64,000 nt of DNA from an uncultured Treponema sp. (GCA_949300145.1 CASGDA010000006.1:124001-188000), one strand, 5' to 3'; positions 18,154 through 28,932 are shown, numbered from the stretch's first letter. Made by a program: numbers and translations. The notes: a model not told the origin generated them from the sequence alone.

Positions 18154-18639
18154 ATGGATAAACAACTGTTTGTGATTTCATCCCTTGCCCTGCTCCCGGT
18201 GGCGGCATTATTCCTTGCCGTAACATTTTTCCGCACAAAAAAAAAGCTGGGTGAAAAACGCGGCGCATTCAGAAAAAAAGCAAGCCCGCTGGCTTTCCTC
18301 ATTCCGCCGGCGTCCATAGCGCTGATATTGCTGTGCCTCATAAGGGATTTCCAGACAACCGGGATGCTGGCAATCTGCGGCTGCGGAATTTTGGGATTTT
18401 ACCTTTCAGGAAGGGAAATCCTGATTATGATTTTTTCCGGGATATATGAAGAAGGCTTTATCATCGGTTCGGATTTTTTCTTCTTTGAGAATATTTCCAG
18501 GATAGACTGTTCCCAGGAAAATTTGATGACGGTGGAATCAAAAACAAAGGAGCAAAAAACAATTCATGTGCAAAAGAATGACGTGGTTGAAATCATAACG
18601 GCGGCGAAAAAAAAGAACCCGTCCATAGAGATATCCTGA
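18154..18639 (+). CDS. Unidentified membrane protein with two or three helices
   Basis: 161 residues, not recognised. One N-terminal membrane helix (LFVISSLALLPVAALFLAV), a basic loop with many Lys and Arg, then two hydrophobic helices (about residues 45-60 and 70-100), and a soluble C-terminal domain of about 60 residues including FFFFENISRIDC and IHVQKNDVVEII, which resembles a small PH-like or DUF-type beta domain. Start at ATG 18154 with GAAGGAAG upstream, 13 nt after the phosphoesterase stop codon. It probably ends the hisC operon. Confidence 0.6.
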   Translation: MDKQLFVISSLALLPVAALFLAVTFFRTKKKLGEKRGAFRKKASPLAFLIPPASIALILLCLIRDFQTTGMLAICGCGILGFYLSGREILIMIFSGIYEEGFIIGSDFFFFENISRIDCSQENLMTVESKTKEQKTIHVQKNDVVEIITAAKKKNPSIEIS

Positions 18640-18676
18640 AAGCCCGTGAACCGGAGGGAAATCATACCCTACAGGC

Positions 18677-18712
18677 TTGAAGGAAACGCCGTGTTTTCCT
18701 ATTATAGGAGCC
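18677..18712 (+). promoter_or_regulatory. Leaderless-type promoter of the purD-pyr operon
   Basis: TTGAAG (18677-18682), 17-nt spacer, TATTAT (18700-18705), then AGGAGCC and the ATG at 18713. An AGGAG lies in the 7-nt gap but would be upstream of, or at, the predicted transcription start. Confidence 0.65.
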
Positions 18713-20056
18713 ATGAAAGCATTAGTTATAGGATCCGGCGGCCGCGAACACGCAATCGCATGGGCTTTATCGAATTCTCCAGAAATAGAGGAAGTTTTAT
18801 GTGTTCCCGGAAACGGCGGGACTGCTGTGGAAAACAAATGCAGGAATCTGGATATTCCGCTAAAAGATTTGCGCGCGGCCGCCGACGCCGCGGTACAGGA
18901 ATTGGGAGGTACGGAAGGAGTTGTTGCCGTCATAGGCCCTGAAAATCCGCTTACAGAAGGCGCCGCCGACATACTCGGTACGAAAGGCATACCGGTTGTA
19001 GGCCCAACAAAAGCGGCCGCACAGCTTGAAGCCAGTAAAGACGCTGCAAAAAAATTCATGAAAAAATACGGGGTGGCCTGCGCCGCCAGCGAAACTTATA
19101 CGGATCTTGATTCCGCCCTGAAAGCCGTGAACGCATCATCCGGGCCGGTGGTCGTCAAAGCGGACGGCCTTGCAGCCGGAAAAGGAGTCGTCGTCGCCGG
19201 CGATAAAAAGACGGCGGAAGAGGCTGTCCGGCGTTTTATGGTTGACGGGGAACTCGGGGAAGCCGGGAAAAAGCTCGTCATCGAAGAATACCTTGAAGGA
19301 GAAGAAATTTCGGTTTTAGCCGCGGTCAGCGTAACCCCGGAAACAAGTGAAACAGGACAAGCCTGCATAATACCGTTTGTGCCTGCAAGGGACCACAAAC
19401 GGCTTCTTGACGGCGCGGAAGGGCCGAACACCGGCGGAATGGGCGCAATCGCGCCGGTGCCGGGACTCGACGGAGAAACCATGAACCGCTTCAGGAAGGA
19501 AATTCTCGAACCGACACTGGCAGGCCTGAAAGCCGAGAAATTTGATTACAGGGGTTTCATCTTCTTCGGACTGATGCTCACAAAAAACGGGCCGAAACTT
19601 CTAGAATACAATGTCCGCCTGGGCGACCCTGAAACGCAGGCCGTCCTTCCCCTGATGGATTTTGATTTCGCGAAAATGTGTCTGGCAATAACGGACGGAA
19701 CACTTAAATCCTTCAGCTTCAAATGGAAGGAAGGTTTTGTATGCGCTCCCGTCGCAGTGTCCGGAGGATATCCCGGAGAATACGGGAAACACAAACTGAT
19801 ATCGGTTGACGGGCCGGTTGTCAAAGATGCCGGCGGAAAAATATTCATAGCCGGAGCGGTTCTTGAAAAGGACGGATTATATACAACTGGCGGAAGGGTG
19901 CTGGCGGGAGCCGCATCCGGAGAGACGGCGGAAAAAGCCAGGGAAGCCGCCTACAAAACCTTAAGCGGGGTTTCCTTTGAAGGAATGTTTTTCCGGAAGG
20001 ATATCGGAGCCCCCGGAGCGGCGGTTTCCAAAACGATGAAAGGCGGAAAACTTTGA
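18713..20056 (+). CDS. purD: Phosphoribosylamine-glycine ligase (GAR synthetase)
   Basis: Second step of purine synthesis: joins glycine to phosphoribosylamine with ATP. 447 residues with an N-terminal [13 protein letters not shown] motif, an ATP-grasp domain with [13 protein letters not shown], the [20 protein letters not shown] signature near residue 232, and [13 protein letters not shown] near 291. Start taken as ATG 18713, which gives the normal N-terminus [10 protein letters not shown]. The rest of the visible pur genes lie in a separate operon at 34-39 kb. purD overlaps pyrB by 3 nt, an uncommon purine-pyrimidine linkage. Confidence 0.95.
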   Translation: MKALVIGSGGREHAIAWALSNSPEIEEVLCVPGNGGTAVENKCRNLDIPLKDLRAAADAAVQELGGTEGVVAVIGPENPLTEGAADILGTKGIPVVGPTKAAAQLEASKDAAKKFMKKYGVACAASETYTDLDSALKAVNASSGPVVVKADGLAAGKGVVVAGDKKTAEEAVRRFMVDGELGEAGKKLVIEEYLEGEEISVLAAVSVTPETSETGQACIIPFVPARDHKRLLDGAEGPNTGGMGAIAPVPGLDGETMNRFRKEILEPTLAGLKAEKFDYRGFIFFGLMLTKNGPKLLEYNVRLGDPETQAVLPLMDFDFAKMCLAITDGTLKSFSFKWKEGFVCAPVAVSGGYPGEYGKHKLISVDGPVVKDAGGKIFIAGAVLEKDGLYTTGGRVLAGAASGETAEKAREAAYKTLSGVSFEGMFFRKDIGAPGAAVSKTMKGGKL

Positions 20057-21030
20057 AAACAATTGTCGGTAACAGTCCGGAAAAAAGCCTTAAAGGCAGA
20101 AGCATTATCGAGCCGGATGATTTTTCCCTGAAAGAGCTTGAGGCCGTTTTAAGCCTGGCGGAACAGATTGTCAAGGAGCCGGGTAAATACCTTGATGTGT
20201 GCCGGGGAAAAATCCTTGCGACACTGTTTTTTGAACCGAGTACAAGAACCCGCCTTTCTTTTGAAGCCGCGATGCAGAGACTCGGGGGAACAACCCTTGG
20301 CTTTGCGGAACCGAACGCCAGCTCCACTACAAAAGGGGAAAGCCTCGCCGACACCATACGTACAGTATCATGCTACGCCGATGTAATCGCCATGCGAAAT
20401 CCGAAAGAAGGGGCCGCGCTGCTGGCATCCCGCCACAGCGAAGTTCCCGTCATAAACGCCGGTGACGGCGGGCATCACCATCCGACACAAACACTCACGG
20501 ATCTTCTGACAATCAGGTCTGTCAAAGGAAAGACGGAAGGATTAACCGTGGGATTCTGCGGCGACCTGAAATTCGGAAGGACTGTCCACAGCCTTGTAAA
20601 AGCCCTGTCCAGATATCCGGGCAATAAATTTGTTCTGATAAGCCCGCCGGAACTGGAAATACCGGATTATATCGTCAGCAGGGTTCTCAAACCGTCCGGC
20701 GTTCCGTTTGTTTCAAGGAGCCGGCTCGAAGAGGCCATCCCGGATTTGGACATCCTTTACATGACGAGGGTTCAGAAAGAAAGATTTTTCAACGAAGAAG
20801 ACTATGTGAGGCTGAAGGACAGCTATATCCTTGACAAAGCTAAAATGAAACTTGCATCCAGTGATCTGGGGGTTCTGCATCCCCTTCCCAGGGTAAACGA
20901 AATAAGCACCGAAATTGACAGTGACCCCCGCGCCCTTTATTTCAAACAGGTGAAATTCGGCATGTATGTGCGCATGGCTCTGATTGCCCTGCTTACCGGA
21001 GCCGTTTTACCGGAGGAGCCAAAAGAATGA
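20053..21030 (+). CDS. pyrB: Aspartate carbamoyltransferase, catalytic subunit
   Basis: Commits carbamoyl phosphate and aspartate to pyrimidine synthesis. 325 residues with the carbamoyl-phosphate loop FFEPSTRTR (59-67), the 80s-loop ASSTTKGES with Ser and Lys, [10 protein letters not shown] near residue 138, and the HPLPRVNEI aspartate loop near 277. It uses a TTG start at 20053 overlapping the purD stop codon, and overlaps pyrI at its end, so expression is translationally coupled on both sides. Confidence 0.96.
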   Translation: MKTIVGNSPEKSLKGRSIIEPDDFSLKELEAVLSLAEQIVKEPGKYLDVCRGKILATLFFEPSTRTRLSFEAAMQRLGGTTLGFAEPNASSTTKGESLADTIRTVSCYADVIAMRNPKEGAALLASRHSEVPVINAGDGGHHHPTQTLTDLLTIRSVKGKTEGLTVGFCGDLKFGRTVHSLVKALSRYPGNKFVLISPPELEIPDYIVSRVLKPSGVPFVSRSRLEEAIPDLDILYMTRVQKERFFNEEDYVRLKDSYILDKAKMKLASSDLGVLHPLPRVNEISTEIDSDPRALYFKQVKFGMYVRMALIALLTGAVLPEEPKE

Positions 21031-21464
21031 ATGTCCAGAAAATAAAAAACGGGCTTGTAATCGACCATATCCGGGCGGGTACCGGCCCGAGGATTTTCAA
21101 CTGGCTGAAACTCGACACGGTACCGTTCAGCGTGGCTCTAATCATGAATGTCCCGTCCAACGCCATGGGAAAAAAGGACATCATAAAAATCGACAACGTA
21201 ATAGACATAGACTACTCAGTTCTGGGGTTCATAGATCCGAATATCACGGTCAACATCGTGGAAGGTGAAAACGTTGTGAAGAAAATACAGCTCAGCCTTC
21301 CGGAGAAAGTTGAAAACGTAATACGCTGCAGGAATCCGCGGTGTATAACTTCATCAGAAGCGGGAATACCGCAGTCATTCAAGCTGGTGGACAGGCGCAG
21401 AAGCGAATACGCCTGCGAATACTGCGATGAATTGTACAGAGCCGGAATCGGAGAAGTATTGTGA
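21027..21464 (+). CDS. pyrI: Aspartate carbamoyltransferase, regulatory subunit
   Basis: Allosteric subunit that binds nucleotides and assembles with PyrB. 145 residues: an N-terminal nucleotide-binding domain ([12 protein letters not shown]) and a C-terminal zinc domain with the four cysteines in CRNPRC and CEYC. All four zinc ligands are present, so the E. coli-type dodecamer with feedback control is likely. Starts with an ATG overlapping the pyrB TGA. Confidence 0.95.
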   Translation: MNVQKIKNGLVIDHIRAGTGPRIFNWLKLDTVPFSVALIMNVPSNAMGKKDIIKIDNVIDIDYSVLGFIDPNITVNIVEGENVVKKIQLSLPEKVENVIRCRNPRCITSSEAGIPQSFKLVDRRRSEYACEYCDELYRAGIGEVL

Positions 21465-22876
21465 ACGCCGCGCCCGACAGCCTTTTGAAAAAAGCCCTGC
21501 GTGTTCTGGCGGAAAAGGAAACACCGGAAGATAAAGAGCTCCGTTCATTTTTCATATACAATGTCCGTCTGGCCGACAGGGACATAGACACTGCCGGCGC
21601 CGTATACGTACAGGCGGGAAAAATCGAAGAGGTTTACACAGCCGGGAACACGGACATTGTTGAAAAGACACGCACCGAAGCCGAAAATTCAGGCGTTCCG
21701 GTCATAAACGGAAACGGGTTTCTGCTGACCCCGGCTTTTACCGATATGCACGCCCATTTCCGTGAACCGGGGTTTAGCGCCAAAGAAACACTGGAGACAG
21801 GCGCAAAAGCGGCGGCGGCCGGGGGATACACAACCGTGGTTCTGATGGCGAACACAAATCCGGTTGTATCCGACCAAAAGACAGCGGAGGATATCAACAG
21901 AAAGGCGGCGGAAACCGGCGTCCTGCGGACATTCCAGGCTGTAAGCCTTACCGGAAATTTTGACGGAACAACCACGGCTCATCTGGACAATGCGGTTTCC
22001 GCGGTCACCCCGGTGGCAAGCGAGGACGGGAAGGACGTCGCGTCTCCTTCAGTCATGCTGGACGCAATGAAAAAATGCGCCGCCGCGGGTATAATTGTTT
22101 CCTGCCATTGCGAAGACCCCGTTTTGTCCGTGGAAGCAAACAGTCTGCGCCGGAACGGTGATTTCAAAGGGGCGGAAAAGCTTTTCCGGCTGGCGGAGGA
22201 CATATACACTGAAAGAAACCTCCTGCTGGGGGATGAGGCGAAATGCAGGATTCACATCGCCCACGTGAGCACGGAAAACTCGCTGGATTCAGTCCGGAGG
22301 GCAAAAAAACGGCGCGCAGGCTTTGTATCCTGCGAGGCGACTCCGCACCACCTCTGCATGAATGACGAAACCGAGAACCCTGTTAATCCGCCGCTGCGTC
22401 CGGAAAAAGACAGGAGGGCGCTGGAAGAAGGCCTGAAGGACGGAACGATTGATGTAATCGCCACAGACCACGCGCCGCACACCGCAGACGACAAAAAGAA
22501 CGGCGCGCCCGGATTTTCCGGCATACAAAGCGCCTTTCCTGTATGTTACACACACCTCGTGAAAAAAGGCGTTATAAGCCTCTCAAAACTTTCAGCCCTG
22601 ATGGCGGCGAACCCGGCTTCCATCCTTTCCCTGCCCCAAGGGCTTTTGAAAACAGGATATGACGGCGATTTAGTCCTCATCGACACGGAAACCCCATTCA
22701 AACTGGACGTCAATTCCCCCTTCTGGTTCAGCAAAGGGAAAAACAATCCCTTCGACGGCGCGGAACTTTACGGAAAAATCCTCTCTGTATGGAAAGGCGG
22801 AAAACAGGTATTCGGCATGGACAGCGGTAAAACAGGCGGCGCGGGGATCCCTGATGCGGGACAGGGGGGCGAATGA
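21461..22876 (+). CDS. pyrC: Dihydroorotase
   Basis: Cyclises carbamoyl aspartate to dihydroorotate. 471 residues, the long class I type: metal-binding HAHFREPG near residue 105, SCHCEDP near 215, HIAHVST near 266, and ATDHAPH near 334 with the catalytic Asp. An extra N-terminal segment of about 30 helical residues precedes the beta domain. GTG start at 21461 overlapping the pyrI stop codon. Confidence 0.93.
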   Translation: MNAAPDSLLKKALRVLAEKETPEDKELRSFFIYNVRLADRDIDTAGAVYVQAGKIEEVYTAGNTDIVEKTRTEAENSGVPVINGNGFLLTPAFTDMHAHFREPGFSAKETLETGAKAAAAGGYTTVVLMANTNPVVSDQKTAEDINRKAAETGVLRTFQAVSLTGNFDGTTTAHLDNAVSAVTPVASEDGKDVASPSVMLDAMKKCAAAGIIVSCHCEDPVLSVEANSLRRNGDFKGAEKLFRLAEDIYTERNLLLGDEAKCRIHIAHVSTENSLDSVRRAKKRRAGFVSCEATPHHLCMNDETENPVNPPLRPEKDRRALEEGLKDGTIDVIATDHAPHTADDKKNGAPGFSGIQSAFPVCYTHLVKKGVISLSKLSALMAANPASILSLPQGLLKTGYDGDLVLIDTETPFKLDVNSPFWFSKGKNNPFDGAELYGKILSVWKGGKQVFGMDSGKTGGAGIPDAGQGGE

Positions 22877-23802
22877 TTCTTCTCAGCCTTTTTTCCGTCG
22901 GGGAACAGGTCCTCATCCTTTTCATATTGATAAGCGTCGGTTTTGTATGTTCAAAAGCGAAACTGATTACAGCGGAGAGTATTCCGGGTATCAACAATTT
23001 CATTTTATATATCGTCACTCCATGCGTGATAATCGAGTCCTTTCACAGGGAATTCCAATCCGAAATGTTCTCCGGGCTGGGTATGGCGGCCCTCGCCGGG
23101 GTAATCGCGCACAGTATCAACATAGCGGCGGCGCATTTGCTGCTTCATGACAAGGATGAATCCCGTGAAACGGTTTTGAGGTTCGGGTCGGTTTTCTCGA
23201 ACTGCGGATTCATGGCTCTGCCTTTGCAGAACGCCCTGCTGGGTTCTGAAGGGGTTTTTTACGGGGCGACATTCATCGCTGTTTTTAACCTTTTCAACTG
23301 GACCTACGGAATATTCCTCATGGGAGGAAAAGAAGCCGGATTTTCCCCGGTAAAGGCGCTGGTTAATCCGGGGGTTGTCAGTCTGTGCATCGGGCTTTTC
23401 TTCTTCCTGACGCCGTTTTCCCTGCCGGACATCCTGTTCACCCCGGTGAAAAGTCTCGCCGTAATGAACACTCCGCTCCCGATGGTGATAATCGGATATT
23501 ACCTTTCCTGCCTGGGTTCTTTGAAAGTCCTGTGCGACAAAAAGCTGTGGGAAGCAATCGCTTTGAGGCTTTTAGTGTTCCCGTTGATTGAAACGGGGCT
23601 TTTTTATCTGCTGTCCTTCAGGGGGAACCTTCTGGTATCGGTTGTAATATCCATATGCGCGCCTCCGGCGGCGAACGCCCTTGTTTTTGCGTCCAAATTC
23701 AAAAGGGACACGGAGCTTGCCGTCACGCTTGTGTCAGTCGCAACGGCAATTTCAATTATCACCATGCCGGTGATTGTCGCCGTATCAATGTCACTGAAAT
23801 GA
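22873..23802 (+). CDS. AEC-family (auxin efflux carrier-like) transporter
   Basis: 309-residue inner-membrane protein with about ten helices in two five-helix halves; the first half holds FILYIVTPCVIIESF and the second contains SICAPPAANALVFASKF, the conserved Pro-containing unwound helix of the AEC fold. Family members carry malate, malonate or other carboxylates. The ATG overlaps the pyrC stop codon by 4 nt. Close coupling to pyrBIC suggests, but does not prove, export or import of a pyrimidine-pathway acid such as orotate or dihydroorotate. Confidence 0.8.
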   Translation: MILLSLFSVGEQVLILFILISVGFVCSKAKLITAESIPGINNFILYIVTPCVIIESFHREFQSEMFSGLGMAALAGVIAHSINIAAAHLLLHDKDESRETVLRFGSVFSNCGFMALPLQNALLGSEGVFYGATFIAVFNLFNWTYGIFLMGGKEAGFSPVKALVNPGVVSLCIGLFFFLTPFSLPDILFTPVKSLAVMNTPLPMVIIGYYLSCLGSLKVLCDKKLWEAIALRLLVFPLIETGLFYLLSFRGNLLVSVVISICAPPAANALVFASKFKRDTELAVTLVSVATAISIITMPVIVAVSMSLK

Positions 23803-23923
23803 ATAAAAAAATACAAGGTTTTGTGAATATTTTTCTCTTTATTAAAGCATAAAACAGTGGTATCCTTATTATAACGTATCATCACTTTTAAGTACTGAAC
23901 GATTCACTCAACTGGAGAAAACT

Positions 23924-25909
23924 ATGGAAAATCAACTGAAAGCAGTGGCGTTATCCATCCGCAGTCTGTCGATGGATGCAATCCAAAAAGCCAATTCAGG
24001 ACACCCCGGTCTCCCCCTGGGCGCCGCGGAACTTGCCGCGGTTCTTTACGGAAACATCATGCAGCACAACCCTAAAAATCCCGGCTGGAAAAACCGCGAC
24101 AGATTTGTCCTTTCCGCGGGACACGGTTCAATGCTGCTTTACTCTATCCTCCACCTTGCAGGATACGATGTTTCACTGGATGATATAAAAAATTTCCGTC
24201 AGCCGCACTCACGCTGTCCGGGACACCCTGAATACGGATACACCCCGGGTGTAGAGATGACAACAGGGCCGCTTGGACAGGGACTGGCGACTGCAGTCGG
24301 AATGGCGCTTGCGGAATCAATGCAGGCGGCAAAATACAACACCCCCGATTTTAAAGTGGTGGATCACTATACATATGTACTTGCAGGTGAAGGCTGCCTT
24401 ATGGAAGGAGTCGCTTCCGAGGCGTCGAGCTTCGCGGGACACAACAAGCTCGGCAAACTCATTGTTTTTTATGATGAAAACCACATCACCATTGACGGTT
24501 CCACTGACATAGCGTTTACCGAAGACATAGCGAAACGCTATGAATCCTACGGATGGCAGATTCTCCGGGGCGATATGTACAACATGGATGAAATCGAGAA
24601 ACTGACGGCCGCCGCAAGGACGGATCCCCGCCCGAGCCTCATCATGCTGAAATCCGTAATCGGAAAAGGCGCGCCCACCGTTGCCGGGACATCAAAAGCC
24701 CACGGAGCCCCGCTTGGAGCCGAAGGCATAATCGAGGCAAAAAAAGCTCTCGGACTGGATCCTGACAAGGATTTCCAGATAAAACCCGAAGCCGTTGAAT
24801 TCTTTAAAAACCGGCAGAATCAATTCTCGCAGATTGAATCCGACTGGAACGCCCTTTTTGAGAAATGGGCGGAAGAATATCCGGAAAAGAAAAAAGAATG
24901 GGATGAAGATTTCGCTGAAGGCGGGGTTTCCCAGACCAGACTGGAAAAGGCGGTTCTCCCTTCATATGAAAAAGACACGAGCCTCGCGACAAGAACAGCC
25001 TCAAACAACGCCCTGAATGCTTTCGCATCTGTCATCCCGAACCTTGTGGGAGGCTCCGCGGATCTGCAGAGTCCGAACGCCGTGGCGCTGAAAGGTGAAA
25101 AATCCTATTCACCGGAAACCCCGGAAGGCAGATACATACACTTCGGGATAAGGGAATTCGCGATGGCGGCAATCTGCAACGGCATACAGCTTCACGGCGG
25201 ATTCCGTACATTCTGCGCCACATTCATGGTTTTTGCCGATTACCTGCGGCCCGCGCTGAGACTTTCAGCTTTGATGAAACAGCCTGTGATTTATGTTCTG
25301 ACGCATGACTCGATTTACGTCGGGGAAGACGGCCCCACCCATCAGCCCATCGAAACCCTCGCCTCTCTCCGGGCAATCCCGAATGTAAGGGTTTTGCGTC
25401 CGGCTGACGCGGAAGAGACCGCCGTCGCATGGAAAATGGCCCTGCAGAAAACTGACGGGCCTGTTTGTCTTGCTCTTTCCAGACAGAATCTTCCAGTATT
25501 TGAAAAGGAAGATCCGGACTGGAAGCATACAGCGGAATGCGGGGCTTATATCGTCCGCAAAGGGGCGGAAACCCCGGATATAACGATTCTCGCCACAGGT
25601 TCCGAAGTGGAAATGGCTTTAAAAGCGGCGGAGCTTGTGCCTGAAAAGAAAATACGCGTCGTTTCCGTCATAAGCAAGGAACTTTTCGAGTCCCAGCCTG
25701 AAAAAATAATCGAGACAATCACAGGTTGCGGCAAAGGAAACGTAAGAATTGTCACCGTGGAAGCCGGCGTAAAATCCGGCTGGGAAGGATGGACCCGCTG
25801 TTCAAAAGACAATTTCTCTATCGACCGTTTCGGAGAATCAGGTCCGGCGAAACTGGTGGCCAAAGAACTCGGATTTACCGCGGAGAATCTTGCGGCGGTT
25901 CTGAAATAG
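23924..25909 (+). CDS. tkt: Transketolase
   Basis: Thiamine-diphosphate enzyme linking glycolysis and the pentose phosphate pathway. 661 residues, full length. TPP-binding GEGCLMEGVASEAS near residue 153 with DENHITIDG, HGAPLG near 262, and the pyrimidine domain with VYVLTHDSIYVGEDGPTHQP-type motif near 455 and GSEVEMAL in the C-terminal domain. GGAGAAAACT precedes the ATG. Stands alone, followed by a strong terminator. Confidence 0.97.
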   Translation: MENQLKAVALSIRSLSMDAIQKANSGHPGLPLGAAELAAVLYGNIMQHNPKNPGWKNRDRFVLSAGHGSMLLYSILHLAGYDVSLDDIKNFRQPHSRCPGHPEYGYTPGVEMTTGPLGQGLATAVGMALAESMQAAKYNTPDFKVVDHYTYVLAGEGCLMEGVASEASSFAGHNKLGKLIVFYDENHITIDGSTDIAFTEDIAKRYESYGWQILRGDMYNMDEIEKLTAAARTDPRPSLIMLKSVIGKGAPTVAGTSKAHGAPLGAEGIIEAKKALGLDPDKDFQIKPEAVEFFKNRQNQFSQIESDWNALFEKWAEEYPEKKKEWDEDFAEGGVSQTRLEKAVLPSYEKDTSLATRTASNNALNAFASVIPNLVGGSADLQSPNAVALKGEKSYSPETPEGRYIHFGIREFAMAAICNGIQLHGGFRTFCATFMVFADYLRPALRLSALMKQPVIYVLTHDSIYVGEDGPTHQPIETLASLRAIPNVRVLRPADAEETAVAWKMALQKTDGPVCLALSRQNLPVFEKEDPDWKHTAECGAYIVRKGAETPDITILATGSEVEMALKAAELVPEKKIRVVSVISKELFESQPEKIIETITGCGKGNVRIVTVEAGVKSGWEGWTRCSKDNFSIDRFGESGPAKLVAKELGFTAENLAAVLK

Positions 25910-25932
25910 AACAGCCGGTTTTTCCGCTTCAT

Positions 25933-25999
25933 AAAGCAGGAACCGGATGATGGAGGTTTCCGCCGGAAACGGAGCCTCCCGCGGTTCCTGCTTTTTTTG
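25933..25999 (+). terminator. Intrinsic terminator after tkt
   Basis: AAAGCAGGAACCG (25933-25945) pairs with CGGTTCCTGC near 25982-25991 and is followed by seven T. The convergent M16 peptidase gene ends 12 nt further on; the stem could also slow transcription from that side, but its T tract there is short. Confidence 0.85.
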
Positions 26000-26010
26000 C
26001 GCGCTGCGGA

Positions 26011-28932
26011 TTATCTTTCCGTGTAATTTTCAGGCAGCAGGACAGCCTTGATATACTTGTCAAAGCCGATATACTTTCCGGCCATTTCCTGCATTCTTTC
26101 CGCGGTGATTTCTTTTACAACCGCCTCTGTTTCCAGAGTAGAAGCAGGGGAAAGTCCGCGCCTGATTCTTGAAATGATCCGGGAATGAAGGTAGGAATTA
26201 TTCTTCAGCCCTGTTTCGCAGGATCTCCGGTAAGTTTCCCTCAGCTTGTTTATGTAACTTTCTTCGACCGGATTTTCGACCAAATCCTTCAGTTCAGCGG
26301 CGACAGCGCCGAACAACTCGTCACATGATTCCGGAGCGCAACCGAATTCTATGGAGAGGGAATACTGCCTGGAAGAAACATCCGGATTTTCACCTGAATC
26401 ACCGGAAGGCTGGATCAACGAGCTTATACCCCCGTAAGCCGAAACACCGTATGTGCCTCCAAGTTCTTCACGCACCAGTTCCCTCAGCTTAATGTCAAGA
26501 AGCAGACAGAAGGATTCGAAGAGTTCAAAATCCTCTTCCGCCACATCAACGTCACCGCCGAAAGAGAAGAAAACAACCGCCTTGTCCTCGATGCCGGAAT
26601 GCACTTCCGAAGTGTTTATTCCTTCAGGGAAAGACGGGAATTTAGATACATCGGCTTTTTCACGTTCCGGAGCCGAAGGCAGCGAAGCAAGATACAGGGA
26701 AACAAAGTCCTCCAGTTCCTGCCTGTCAAAACTTCCGGTAAACACAAAAACGAAATCACCCGCATTGGCGAATCTTTCGCTGTAAATACGCTCGGCTGTC
26801 CGCTGGTTCATCTGCCCGAGCATTTCAGGGGAAATGCTTTTGAACCGGATGTTGTCGCCATAACGCAAATCAATAACGGCGTCATAGAATTTTTCCTCCG
26901 GGGAAGCAAGCCGTGTGGAAGCTTCCGCTGACGTGGAGGCCATCAAAGCAGCCCAGGCGTCATCGGTAAAATACGGCGTGGTGAAAGAAAGATTAACAAG
27001 CTGCAGCAGGGTTTCCAAATCCGCGTTTGAAGAATAACCTGACATGGACTCCCATGCATCACTGATGGAAAGCGACAGGGACACAGTCTTGCCGCTGAGT
27101 TTTTTCTCCAGCTGGGAAGCGGTGAATCCATTCAGCCCGGAAAGCTCCGCATATGAATCAGCGGCATCACCTGAAAGGTAATCCCCGTCATCCACAAGGG
27201 AAAGGCCTCCCGGACTGAATGCGGAGAAAATTATTTCATTCGGCTTCAAAGACGTAGGGTTTATAATGATGGAAGCGCCGTTGGAAAGTTTCCACAGCTC
27301 CATGTCACCGTCACCGGAACTATTGCCGGACAACGCTTCCTTTGAAACGACACTGCCGGGACTGGATATTTCCCTGTCAAAAAGAGGCCTCTCGAGCGCT
27401 GTTTCCGAATAAGCCTCAAGGTTTTCCGGGACAGTCCATTCCGTCCACAATTTCAGCAGCTCCTCTTCGGAAGGAATATCCGCGGCATACTCCCCGGAAT
27501 CAGGGCCGGAAACCAGGAGAAGCGTTCCCATGGACGGGAAATATTTTTCCACGGCGGCATTTAAATCCCCGGCGGTAATTCCCGGAATCAAATCCTTATA
27601 AAGATTATAAAGGGTTTCGGAGGAAACCGCCGGTTCACCGTAAAGGGCGGAATTCAACAAATCGGAAGCTTTGGAAGAGGAAGATATTTTATCCCTGTTC
27701 AACCAGCTCTGTTCCGCCATATTGAGGAAATTGTCACGCACACGTTCCACCTCGGATTCGGAGACACCCCAACGCTGAAGCTGCGCAATCTTCTCCATCA
27801 TGAAGGAAAGGGATTCCCGGAATTTTCCTTCGTCCGGAACCCCGCTGACAAAAACAAAAGAGGCTTTGTCCCGCTGTCTTGAAACACCGCATCCGGCATC
27901 CAGCAGGAGGGAATCGGCGGAGATGAGGGTTTCATCGAGCCGGTCGGAAAAAATTGAAAAGAGCATTTGGCGGACCAACTCTTCCCGGAAATCCTCCTCT
28001 GTCCGGACTGAGGAGGGCTCAATCTGGGTTACAAGCTGAAAAACCGTATAAGAAAGCTCAGGATCCTTCAACACCTGCACAGCCTGTTCTGTGCGCACGG
28101 GAATATTGTATGAGGGATATTCCTGTTCACCTGAGGAAGCAGGGACCTTTCCCAGAATATTTTCAACCGCTTTTTCTATATCCGAAGGCTCGGCATCCCC
28201 GACAATCACGGCAGTCATCCGTTCCGGGCGGTACCATTTCTCGTAAAAATCAACAACCCTTTCACGTGGAATTGTGCGGATGATTTCAGGATCACCGATT
28301 GGAAGACGTTCAGCATATCTGGAACCGCCGTACAAAAGCGGAACCTGGGCATCCGTTATCCTGCCGGATGCGCCTCTTCCCAAACGCCATTCCTCGATTA
28401 CTACACCGCGTTCCTTATCCAGCTCAGTCTGGTCAAAAGTAATGGCGCACGCCCAATCACTCAATACCAGAAGGGCTTTTTCCAGGGCGTCGGGGTCATC
28501 CGCAGGAATCTCAAGCATATAAACGGTCTCTTCAAAAGAGGTGTAAGCATTCACCTCCGGCCCGAAAGTCATGCCGATTGATTCAAAGTAATCCACAAGC
28601 TCGTTTTCATGGAAATGCTCCGTTCCGTTGAAAGCCATGTGCTCGACCAGATGCGCGACACCCTTTTGGTCATCGTCTTCAAAAAGAGAGCCGGCTTTGA
28701 CAGCCAGCCGCAGAAAAATACGGTTTTCCGGTTCTTTGTTCTGAAGAATTTTATAATTCATCCCGTTGGACAATGTCCCTGAAACGATTGCGGAATCTTC
28801 GGGAAGAACCTTGGAAGACGACGCTTTTCCCGTTGAGGCGCAGGAAACAACAAAAAAAGACAGAAATAAAACAAACGAACAAAAAGCCAGGAAAATCCGC
28901 AGGGCTTTTCTTCTTTCGGTTTTAAAATTCAT
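26011..28932 (-). CDS. M16-family zinc metallopeptidase lipoprotein
   Basis: 973 residues. A basic start and hydrophobic core end in the lipobox FVVSC (Cys31), so it is probably periplasmic or outer-membrane anchored. The zinc site HLVEH is at 94-98, with the third ligand region ERGVVIEEWRLG downstream. It has two M16 halves, the second without a zinc motif, as in PqqL and insulinase-type enzymes. Start at ATG 28932 with GGAG upstream. Probably degrades peptides; lies after the sugar transporter operon but behind a terminator, so it is likely independent. Confidence 0.87.
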   Translation of the reverse strand: MNFKTERRKALRIFLAFCSFVLFLSFFVVSCASTGKASSSKVLPEDSAIVSGTLSNGMNYKILQNKEPENRIFLRLAVKAGSLFEDDDQKGVAHLVEHMAFNGTEHFHENELVDYFESIGMTFGPEVNAYTSFEETVYMLEIPADDPDALEKALLVLSDWACAITFDQTELDKERGVVIEEWRLGRGASGRITDAQVPLLYGGSRYAERLPIGDPEIIRTIPRERVVDFYEKWYRPERMTAVIVGDAEPSDIEKAVENILGKVPASSGEQEYPSYNIPVRTEQAVQVLKDPELSYTVFQLVTQIEPSSVRTEEDFREELVRQMLFSIFSDRLDETLISADSLLLDAGCGVSRQRDKASFVFVSGVPDEGKFRESLSFMMEKIAQLQRWGVSESEVERVRDNFLNMAEQSWLNRDKISSSSKASDLLNSALYGEPAVSSETLYNLYKDLIPGITAGDLNAAVEKYFPSMGTLLLVSGPDSGEYAADIPSEEELLKLWTEWTVPENLEAYSETALERPLFDREISSPGSVVSKEALSGNSSGDGDMELWKLSNGASIIINPTSLKPNEIIFSAFSPGGLSLVDDGDYLSGDAADSYAELSGLNGFTASQLEKKLSGKTVSLSLSISDAWESMSGYSSNADLETLLQLVNLSFTTPYFTDDAWAALMASTSAEASTRLASPEEKFYDAVIDLRYGDNIRFKSISPEMLGQMNQRTAERIYSERFANAGDFVFVFTGSFDRQELEDFVSLYLASLPSAPEREKADVSKFPSFPEGINTSEVHSGIEDKAVVFFSFGGDVDVAEEDFELFESFCLLLDIKLRELVREELGGTYGVSAYGGISSLIQPSGDSGENPDVSSRQYSLSIEFGCAPESCDELFGAVAAELKDLVENPVEESYINKLRETYRRSCETGLKNNSYLHSRIISRIRRGLSPASTLETEAVVKEITAERMQEMAGKYIGFDKYIKAVLLPENYTER

